Source: an uncultured Oscillospiraceae bacterium (GTDB lineage Bacteria > Bacillota > Clostridia > Oscillospirales > Acutalibacteraceae). Taken from it: 16,783 nucleotides of DNA. Made by a program: the position numbers and the translations under genes. The notes below the pieces were generated by a model. That model saw only the letters and a list, made by a program, of their open reading frames with translations, was not told the DNA's origin and made no database searches. This document shows positions 7,131-13,584 of this stretch, in pieces. The stretch covers positions 1 through 16,783 of the forward strand of contig CAJUPK010000040.1 of assembly GCA_910588415.1 (NCBI GenBank). Reading direction: 5' to 3'. Within the stretch, counting starts at the first letter, position 1. Each line of letters opens with the position of its first letter.

Positions 7131-7811
7131 TTGACTATGGCTGCCAAGGAGAAACAAGAGGAAGTTCTCATCATAAACCGCCGCACTGGCAAGGCCCTGC
7201 AGTGTATGGGCCTTGATAATGGTACCGTTGTGGCACAGGCCGCCCTTACCGGGGAGGACGCCCAGCTGTGGCTCCCGGTTCCGGTAGGCAAGTCCGTTAA
7301 GCTGTTGAACAAAGCCACCGGCAAAGCTTTGGACCTGATGCACGGCGGCACGGAGGCTGGCACCTGGGCCCAGACCTGGGAAGACGTAGGCGGCGAGAGC
7401 CAGCTGTGGCAGTGGGTAAAGGTGACTGCCACCTACAAGAAGCTGCTGAATGTAAACGCCGGCAAAGTACTGGATATTGTGGATATGCGCGACGACGACG
7501 GCGCTCCTGCCCAGATTTGGGACGACGTGGACGGCGTGGGCCAGCAGTGGAAAACAGCCGCTCCCTCCGTCCTGAAAGCCAAGGCCCAGAAGACGGAAGA
7601 GGCTTCTGCCCAGGAGGCGGTCCCCCAAAAGGCCAGCAGCAAAGCCAAGGACGCCGAGGAGACGGAAGCCGTCCCCGCCCAGGCAGAAGCGGCCGAAGCC
7701 CCTGCCCCGGAGCCTGCTCCCAAAAAGCGGAGCTGCCGCAAGCCCAAAGGGGCAGAGACAGCTGCTCCCGCTCCTAAAAAGCGGGGCCGCAAATCGAAGA
7801 CCCAGGCATAA
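7131..7811 (+). CDS. Cytosolic ricin-type beta-trefoil protein with basic Pro/Ala/Lys tail
   Basis: The product has 226 residues. The TTG start at 7131 sits 7 nt after AAAGGA; ATG at 7137 (two codons on) is the alternative, at a longer 13-nt spacing. Residues 11-143 hold three repeats of about 45 residues, each with the RICIN/CBM13 pattern: a hydrophobic strand, (N/T)xxTGKALD-like turn, then QLW (45-47), QLW (91-93) and QQW (138-140). Such trefoils usually bind sugars and are usually secreted or attached to an enzyme. Here there is no signal peptide, membrane segment or catalytic domain. Residues 145-226 are a disordered Ala/Pro/Glu/Lys tail ending in two basic blocks (PAPKKRSCRKPKG and PAPKKRGRKSK) that resemble bacterial histone H1-like or AT-hook tails. 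It stands alone between a consensus promoter and a strong terminator, so high expression is likely. Ligand and function are unknown. Confidence 0.85.
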   Translation: MTMAAKEKQEEVLIINRRTGKALQCMGLDNGTVVAQAALTGEDAQLWLPVPVGKSVKLLNKATGKALDLMHGGTEAGTWAQTWEDVGGESQLWQWVKVTATYKKLLNVNAGKVLDIVDMRDDDGAPAQIWDDVDGVGQQWKTAAPSVLKAKAQKTEEASAQEAVPQKASSKAKDAEETEAVPAQAEAAEAPAPEPAPKKRSCRKPKGAETAAPAPKKRGRKSKTQA

Positions 7812-7849
7812 GTGTTAAGCGGCCAGGGAAAAATTCACAAGGCGAAATG

Positions 7850-7884
7850 AAAAAGAGCAGAGGCGCTGGCCCTGCTCTTTTTTT
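7850..7884 (+). terminator. Bidirectional terminator between the ricin-domain gene and the GT2/YfhO operon
   Basis: AAAAAGAGCAG (7850-7860) pairs with CTGCTCTTTTT (7872-7882) around an 11-base loop, with a T-run to 7884. The mirror-image A-run gives a T-run on the minus strand too, so it can stop the convergent operon, whose last gene ends at 8140. Confidence 0.9.
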
Positions 7885-8139
7885 ACTTTTTTATCTGCTT
7901 TGGTATATCCATGGCTGTTCTCAAAGGCAGGAAAGAACCAAAGGAAAAAGTAACATCCTGCCGAAGGGCAAGCGTCCGCCAGGCACTCGGCTTTGCCCAC
8001 TCACATGGCGGCTGCATGGCGCGCACTTCCCCGTACCCTGCCAGGGACCTGCCTCATCGAGCTGGCCCCGGCGGTTCGGACGGACCAGAACCATTGCCCC
8101 TGGACCGCGCAAAAATCTTCAAACTGAGAAAGTACACGC
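7885..8139. other. 255-bp gap without a recognised gene
   Basis: This lies between the convergent ricin-domain gene and the GT2 gene. It is unusually GC-rich for an intergenic region here and contains only a 7-bp inverted repeat (GGCAGGA 7926-7932 with TCCTGCC 7956-7962). Short open frames on both strands lack ribosome binding sites and recognisable content. It may be a decayed gene or an interspersed repeat. Confidence 0.4.
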
Positions 8140-9117
8140 TCAGCTTTGTCTCTCCCCGCCCTCGTTTTGCAGGTATTCCTCCACCCTGTACCGGGGCCGG
8201 GCCTTTACCTCGTTGTAAATCTTGCCAATATAGCCGCCCACAACCCCCAGGCACAGCATCTGCAGGCCGCCCAGCAGCCAGATGGAACACACAATAGCCG
8301 TCCAGCCGGACACGGCCCAGCCAGCAAAATAGGAGACCAGCGCGTATAACAGACCGAACACGCTGAGTACGGAAACAATGACGCCAAAATTAGAAATCAA
8401 TTTTAAGGGCTTGACGCTGAAGCTGGAAATACCGTCCAGGGCCAAAGCAATCATCTTTTTCAGGGGATATTTGGATTCCCCGGCGAATCTCTCATGGCGG
8501 TCATAGTACACATAGTCGCTGCGGTAGCCGATCAGGGGCACCATGCCCCGCAAGAACAGGTTGACCTCTCTGTACTCAGAGAGCCCCTCCAGCGCCCGGC
8601 GGCTCATCAGCCGGTAGTCCGCGTGGTTAAAGACCACGTCCACGCCCAAAAGCTTCATCACCTTATAAAAGCCCTCTGCTGTGGTGCGCTTAAACCAGGT
8701 GTCCGTGTCCCGCTTGTTGCGCACGCCATAGACCACGTCGCAGCCCTCTTTGTACTTCTGCACAAACTGGTCCAGGGCGTCCACATCGTCCTGCAGGTCC
8801 GCGTCCAGGCTGATGGCGCAGTCGCACCGGGGCATGGCGGTCATCAGCCCGCACAGCAGGGCGTTTTGATGGCCCCGGTTGTGGGCCAGCTTGACCCCCT
8901 CCACATAGGGGTTCTCCTGGTTAAACCGGGTGATCAGCTCCCAGGTCTTGTCCTTGCTGCCATCGTCCACCAGCAGCATCCGGCTGTGCCCGTTGGCAAG
9001 GCCCGCCTCCCGCATCGCCTCCAGCTTGTCCGTCAGCCGGTGTACGGTTTCCGGCAGTACCTCCTCCTCGTTGTAGCAGGGTATCACCAAGTATACGGTG
9101 GGGTCCTCTCTGTTCAT
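8140..9117 (-). CDS. GT2 family polyprenyl-phosphate glycosyltransferase (GtrB/CsbB-like)
   Basis: The product has 325 residues, a normal length for this family. ATG at 9115-9117 overlaps the YfhO stop as ATGA and has an AAGGAGGAGG ribosome binding site. The N-terminal GT-A domain shows VIPCYNEEEVL (11-21), DDGSKDKT (51-58), the metal/nucleotide motif DADLQDD (105-111) and RFAGESKYPLKKM (210-222), which is characteristic of DPM1/GtrB/CsbB enzymes. Two C-terminal membrane helices follow (about 238-262 and 272-297), then a short basic tail. Such enzymes transfer a sugar from a nucleotide sugar to undecaprenyl phosphate on the cytoplasmic face. The coupled YfhO gene supports the three-component glycosylation model known for CsbB/YfhO of B. 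subtilis, where teichoic acid is decorated. The sugar cannot be read from sequence. Confidence 0.93.
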   Translation of the reverse strand: MNREDPTVYLVIPCYNEEEVLPETVHRLTDKLEAMREAGLANGHSRMLLVDDGSKDKTWELITRFNQENPYVEGVKLAHNRGHQNALLCGLMTAMPRCDCAISLDADLQDDVDALDQFVQKYKEGCDVVYGVRNKRDTDTWFKRTTAEGFYKVMKLLGVDVVFNHADYRLMSRRALEGLSEYREVNLFLRGMVPLIGYRSDYVYYDRHERFAGESKYPLKKMIALALDGISSFSVKPLKLISNFGVIVSVLSVFGLLYALVSYFAGWAVSGWTAIVCSIWLLGGLQMLCLGVVGGYIGKIYNEVKARPRYRVEEYLQNEGGERQS

Positions 9118-11981
9118 GGCCTTTCCTCCTCCTTCGGGTCATTGAGTATATGGTCTACATGATAGGCGTCCGGGGGAAGCCCTGTCATGTCCGCTGTGTT
9201 CAGCAGGTCTGTCATGGCTGTAAAGCGCGCTTCATTCTCCTCGGTTTTCCCGTCCTCCTCCGGGGCCGCCTCTTGCTTCTGGGGCCAAGGCCTGGGCTGC
9301 AGCCTTGCTTTGGCCTGGGGCTGCGCCGGGGAACTCTCCGGCTTTTCCTCCGGACCCGTTGCTTCAGGGGCAGGTTGCGCTGGCAGCGGCGCCTGCTTTT
9401 TTTCTGTCTCCGGAGCAGAAGGCGGGGCCTCCTTGGCCAGCCGGCTCTTTCTGGGCTTAGAGGGCGGCTCTGGAGGCGGCAGGGCTGCCTGGGTCCGGGG
9501 TTTCAGCACCATGGCCCCTGGCTGCGAAAAGCTGGCCCGGCGCTTTTTCGCGTACACGGCAAACCGCTCTGCCCGCATCAGCCGGGGCGGCCGGGGATCG
9601 TCCGGACCCTCCCGCTTTAGCCGGGCGGCCAGGGCCAGATACCCCACCAGTCCGCCCAAAGAGGCCAGGCTGATAAAGATGCCCAGGCCCAGGCCCGGGG
9701 TGGAGTAGGTAAACTCTACCCGCACATTGTCCCCCGGGGGCACCTGCACGGCCATAAAGCCCACATTGACCCGGTAAATTTTCGTCTCCTGCCCATTGAC
9801 CTGGGCCGTCCAGCCCGGCTCCCAGGGGACGCTGAAGAACACCAGCTTTTCCACCGAGGGACTCAGCTGGGCCGTGAACCCAGAGGTGGTATAGGCAAAG
9901 CTGTCGCAGGCTCCTGCCGCCCGGTCCAGGCAGTCGTCAAAATATTCGTTTTCGGTAAAATTCCGGTCATCCTCCGGCAGATGCTCCAGCACGGCCTGCA
10001 GCCGGCCCAGGTCCGGCTCCTCCAGCACCACGGCCCGCATCATGGCCAGCTCCCGGCTGCCCGCCGAGGTGTCGCTGCCCTGGGAGAGGGCGTCATACTC
10101 CGCCCGGGTCAGGTAGTAATCATAGGTAAAGCCCATGGGCACATAGTACTGGTTCTCCCAAATGTCATACCCATTGGCATTGCCGTAATAGGCCCAGCCG
10201 GGCATCTCCGGCTTGTCAGAATCCTCTCCGGCAAAAAAGTCCCCGTCATGGTCATCGTCAAACAGCCAGCGCACAGAGAGCAGGCCCCGGATGGGATAGT
10301 GGCTGGTCTTGGGCCGGGAGCCCACGTCCCGCTGCACGCCAATGGAATCGTAGAACTCCATCACAGAGCCAGGCACAATGCTGTGAAAAGCCTGGATGGA
10401 GGGAATCTGCCAGAACATGGCGGCATTGTCCATGGACTCGTAAAAGTCAGACCGGCAGCTCTGCAGGTCTGTCAGGGGCACATTGGCGCCGCCGTTCAGT
10501 TCGTAGGGGATGATATGGTCCCAGGTATAGTCCGACTGGGTCTTGCCCAGGGCAATGAAGAAGATGGAGTACAGCACCGCCACCGCAGAGAGACTGCCCA
10601 TGGCCGCCCGCTTGAAGGCCCGGCGGCTTTTCCGGCAGAACATAAACAGGTACACCACCAGCCCCAGGCTGATAAAGGCAATGGCCACATAGGTCCAGAA
10701 GCGGGTGGGGTACTCCTCCAGGCCGAAGTTCCACACCTCCTGCTCGTCCACTGTCTCCTTCACGGGCATAAAGCCAATCACCGCCGCAACAGCCGTTGTG
10801 ATCACCGTACACCAAAGGGTAGCCCGCCGCCAGTCCACCCGGTCGCTCTCCAGAGACAGCACCGTGGCCAGCGCCATCATCAAGGTCAGCATATAGAACC
10901 ACCGGGCATAATAGGCGGAGTTCATCAGCTGGAAAGAGGCGTTTAAAAAGGGGACCAGGGCCATGGCAAACAGCACCCACAACATCTTTTTCAGCCAGTG
11001 CTTGCGCCGCAGCTGCAGCCAGCCCACCACGCCGGTCATGCCGAACAGCGGCAGCCAGGCCCCCAGGGAGGACCACTTGGACTCTGAGTCCGGGGTAAAG
11101 TTGGGCCGGGCAGGCAGGTCAGGCGGGAAGAAAAAGCACTCCAGAATATGCAGGTACCGCTGGTTGCGGTTATAAAGCACCGCGTTCCAGCCGTTGATGG
11201 CATTATCCACCCGGTTGTTCTGCAGCACCGCCAAGACAGAGGGCACCAGCAGCACGCAGGAAAGCCCCACCCCGACTATTGCCTCCAGGCCCAGCAGCAG
11301 GAAGTCCTTAAAGGAGATCCGCCAGCTGCCGCAGAGCAGCCGCAGGAAAAAGTACACCAGCGTAAAGGTGACCTGGCCTACAAAAAAGTAGTAGTTTACC
11401 AGGCAGCAGCCAAACACAGCCAGGGCGAACAGCCCCCTGCGGCGGGTGGCCATGTATTCGTCCAAAGCGGCCAGCAGCAGGGGGAAGCAGATGATGGCCT
11501 CATGAAAATGGTTGAAGAACACATTGTACACAGAGAACCCGGAAAAGGCGTAGAGAACCGCGCCGATGAGAGCAGTGTCCGGGGACTTGGTGTACCGGTG
11601 GATGTACACATAGCCCGTCAGGGTGGCGCAGGCAAACTTCAGGATGAGCAGGGGGCCCATCAGAAACTGCAGCCACTGGGAGGGGAAGGGGATGGTCAGC
11701 CAGAAAAAGGGGCTGCCCAACAGATAGAAGGAATAGGATCCAATAAAGTTGGCCCCCAGGTCCGTGTGCTGGTTCCAGCCCCAGCGGCCGGAGCGGATGG
11801 CGTCATGGGCCAGACGGTAAAAGGGCACCTGCTGCACATTGAAATCCCCGTAAAAGAGGAAGCGCCCGCCGTCCACAAGGATGAAGGGGAGAAAGACCAG
11901 AAAGGACAGGCCCAGCCCCAGGGCAAAAGCTTTGAGAAAATAATTCTCCCGCCAATTTCTTTTCTTCTTTGTATGCGTCAT
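9114..11981 (-). CDS. YfhO-family membrane glycosyltransferase (GT-C fold) with extra C-terminal tail
   Basis: The product has 955 residues. ATG at 11979-11981 has GAGG 9 nt upstream. After a basic N-terminus, residues 16-470 contain about 11-12 membrane helices. The first outer loop reads FYGDFNVQQVPFYR, in which Asp46 is the likely GT-C catalytic Asp and the GD(F/T)xxQ pattern is typical of YfhO. Residues about 475-762 form an extracellular mostly beta domain, followed by a last helix (764-788). Family members transfer a sugar from a lipid carrier to a wall polymer such as lipoteichoic acid; the acceptor here is unknown. Residues 790-955 are an added cytoplasmic Pro/Ala/Glu/Lys-rich tail ending in a more conserved-looking acidic segment (about 919-948). 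That makes the protein longer than a typical YfhO. It is the first gene of a two-gene operon with the GT2. Confidence 0.92.
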   Translation of the reverse strand: MTHTKKKRNWRENYFLKAFALGLGLSFLVFLPFILVDGGRFLFYGDFNVQQVPFYRLAHDAIRSGRWGWNQHTDLGANFIGSYSFYLLGSPFFWLTIPFPSQWLQFLMGPLLILKFACATLTGYVYIHRYTKSPDTALIGAVLYAFSGFSVYNVFFNHFHEAIICFPLLLAALDEYMATRRRGLFALAVFGCCLVNYYFFVGQVTFTLVYFFLRLLCGSWRISFKDFLLLGLEAIVGVGLSCVLLVPSVLAVLQNNRVDNAINGWNAVLYNRNQRYLHILECFFFPPDLPARPNFTPDSESKWSSLGAWLPLFGMTGVVGWLQLRRKHWLKKMLWVLFAMALVPFLNASFQLMNSAYYARWFYMLTLMMALATVLSLESDRVDWRRATLWCTVITTAVAAVIGFMPVKETVDEQEVWNFGLEEYPTRFWTYVAIAFISLGLVVYLFMFCRKSRRAFKRAAMGSLSAVAVLYSIFFIALGKTQSDYTWDHIIPYELNGGANVPLTDLQSCRSDFYESMDNAAMFWQIPSIQAFHSIVPGSVMEFYDSIGVQRDVGSRPKTSHYPIRGLLSVRWLFDDDHDGDFFAGEDSDKPEMPGWAYYGNANGYDIWENQYYVPMGFTYDYYLTRAEYDALSQGSDTSAGSRELAMMRAVVLEEPDLGRLQAVLEHLPEDDRNFTENEYFDDCLDRAAGACDSFAYTTSGFTAQLSPSVEKLVFFSVPWEPGWTAQVNGQETKIYRVNVGFMAVQVPPGDNVRVEFTYSTPGLGLGIFISLASLGGLVGYLALAARLKREGPDDPRPPRLMRAERFAVYAKKRRASFSQPGAMVLKPRTQAALPPPEPPSKPRKSRLAKEAPPSAPETEKKQAPLPAQPAPEATGPEEKPESSPAQPQAKARLQPRPWPQKQEAAPEEDGKTEENEARFTAMTDLLNTADMTGLPPDAYHVDHILNDPKEEERP

Positions 11982-12046
11982 GGTTTCAACCTCGTCTTTG
12001 TTTCAAAAACTGCCCGCTTTCAGCCGGGGTATTTCCATATATTTTA

Positions 12047-12075
12047 AGTATACCACAAAGCAGCCGCAGAATAAA
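12047..12075 (-). promoter_or_regulatory. Probable extended -10 promoter of the YfhO-GT2 operon
   Basis: On the minus strand TATACT (12047-12052) is directly preceded by TGG, giving an extended -10. A weak -35, TTTATT (12070-12075), lies 17 bp upstream. The -10 region (GTATACTTAA) matches that of the ATPase operon promoter. Confidence 0.55.
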
Positions 12076-12188
12076 GCCTTTTTTCTCAGGAATTGCCAGC
12101 AGCCTCCCCCCCCCTGGCCCCAGGCGGGCGCCGCCCGGGGGCTTTTCCGCAGGGTTTTATAAAAAGCGGATATTCCCAAGAGAAAGGC

Positions 12189-12217
12189 TTGATTTTCCCG
12201 GCGGTTTGCGGTAGACT
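12189..12217 (+). promoter_or_regulatory. Sigma-A-type promoter of the oxidoreductase gene
   Basis: TTGATT (12189-12194), a 17-bp spacer, then TAGACT (12212-12217). The -10 is the same TAGACT as at the secreted-protein gene. The leader is about 35 nt and contains the AGAAGGAAGG ribosome binding site. Confidence 0.7.
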
Positions 12218-12258
12218 GTTGTAAAGAACGCCATTATCGAGAAGGAAGGTCCTACAAT

Positions 12259-13413
12259 ATGGAAAAAGTCAGATTAGGCATCATCGGTGTGGGCAACATG
12301 GGCAGCGCGGACGCCCAGAACATCCTGTCCGGCAAGACTCCGGAGCTTCAGCTGACGGCTGTGGCGGACCGCCGGGAGAGCCGCCGGGCCTGGGCAAAAG
12401 AAAACCTGTCCCCAGAGGTGCAGATTTTCACCGAGGGCAGCCAGCTCATCACCAGCGGCCTCTGTGACGCGGTGCTGATTTCTGTGCCCCACTACCAGCA
12501 CCCGGTGCTGGCCCAAGAGGCCTTTGCCCAGGGGCTGCATGTGCTGTGCGAGAAACCCGCCGGGGTTTACACCAAAGCTGTGCGGGAGATGAACGCCGCT
12601 GCCGACAAGAGCGGCAAGGTATTCGCCATGATGTTCAACCAGCGCACCAACTGCCTGTACCGGGCTATGCACCGGCTGGTACACGAGGGCCAGCTGGGAG
12701 AGCTGAAGCGGGTAAACTGGATCATTACCGACTGGTACCGCACCCAGATCTACTATGACTCCGGGGACTGGCGGGCCACCTGGGACGGCGAGGGGGGCGG
12801 CGTGCTGCTGAACCAGTGCCCCCACCAGCTGGACCTGCTCCAGTGGATCTGCGGCCTGCCCCAAACCGTGCGCGCCTTCTGTCACGAGGGCAAATGGCAT
12901 GACATTGAGGTAGAGGACGATGTGACCGCCTATATGGAGTGGGCAAACGGCGCCACCGGCGTGTTTGTAACCACCACGGGAGACGCTCCTGGCACCAACC
13001 GTTTCGAGGTGACCGGCACCCTGGGCAAGCTGGTCTGCGAGGACGGGCAGCTTCGCTTCTGGCGGCTGAAGCAGGACGAGCGGGAGTTCTGCCGTACCTC
13101 TCAAGAGGGCTTCCAGAAGCCGGAGATGGAGGAGGTTCCTGTGGAGATGGACGGGGAGAATCCCCAGCATGTGGGGGTGCTGAACGCCTTTGCCGCCAAC
13201 ATTCTGCGGGGCGAGCCCCTGGTGGCGGATGGCCGGGAGGGCATCCGCGGGCTTACCCTGTCCAACGCCATGCACCTGTCCGGCTGGCTGGACCAGGCGA
13301 TAGAGCTTCCCCTGGACGAGGACCGGTTCCTCCAGGAGCTGAACCGCCGCCGGGAGCACTCCCGGAAAAAAGAGGGCGGGGACATCACCTTCTCCACAGA
13401 GGGCACCTACTAA
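12259..13413 (+). CDS. Gfo/Idh/MocA family NAD(P)-dependent oxidoreductase
   Basis: The product has 384 residues, normal for the family. ATG is preceded by AGAAGGAAGG. The Rossmann motif GVGNMG lies at residues 10-15, with an acidic/basic turn ADRRESRR (36-43) after beta-2 that contacts the cofactor ribose. The catalytic lysine motif CEKPAG is at 97-102 (Lys99). The substrate-domain motif GGGVLLNQCPHQLDL (179-193) supplies His189 and Asp192. The C-terminal half (about 125-350) is the open beta-sheet domain of the family. Such enzymes oxidise or reduce cyclic polyols and sugars such as inositols, glucosides or amino sugars. No neighbouring sugar genes narrow the substrate. The gene is monocistronic. 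Confidence 0.93.
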   Translation: MEKVRLGIIGVGNMGSADAQNILSGKTPELQLTAVADRRESRRAWAKENLSPEVQIFTEGSQLITSGLCDAVLISVPHYQHPVLAQEAFAQGLHVLCEKPAGVYTKAVREMNAAADKSGKVFAMMFNQRTNCLYRAMHRLVHEGQLGELKRVNWIITDWYRTQIYYDSGDWRATWDGEGGGVLLNQCPHQLDLLQWICGLPQTVRAFCHEGKWHDIEVEDDVTAYMEWANGATGVFVTTTGDAPGTNRFEVTGTLGKLVCEDGQLRFWRLKQDEREFCRTSQEGFQKPEMEEVPVEMDGENPQHVGVLNAFAANILRGEPLVADGREGIRGLTLSNAMHLSGWLDQAIELPLDEDRFLQELNRRREHSRKKEGGDITFSTEGTY

Positions 13414-13444
13414 AACAGAACATACCCCGGTTAAAAACCGCTTT

Positions 13445-13490
13445 AAAACCAGCAGAGGCTGAGGGAAATCCCCCAGCCTCTGCTGGTTTT
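13445..13490 (+). terminator. Bidirectional terminator between the oxidoreductase gene and the DUF2089/DUF4097 operon
   Basis: A perfect 17-bp inverted repeat (AAAACCAGCAGAGGCTG at 13445-13461 with its complement at 13474-13490) surrounds a 12-base loop that can add GGG/CCC pairs. Four T residues close the stem on each strand, so it can serve both convergent units. Confidence 0.88.
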
Positions 13491-13584
13491 ATGGCTGTAC
13501 AAACCGGGTGTGCCCATTTGTACGCCCGTTTACTGTAATGTGGTGGAAACAGGCGCTGTTTCCTTTCGGGCAGAGCATGGCGGC

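Noticed and set aside
9981..10946. Plus-strand open frame opposite the YfhO gene
   Set aside because: His/Gln/Gly-rich shadow translation lacking a ribosome binding site; the minus strand encodes a clear YfhO protein. The same reasoning applies to 11148-12047 and to 14719-15675 opposite the DUF4097 gene.
12274..13359. Minus-strand open frame opposite the oxidoreductase
   Set aside because: Shadow of a GC-rich gene; the plus strand shows intact Rossmann and EKP motifs with promoter and ribosome binding site.
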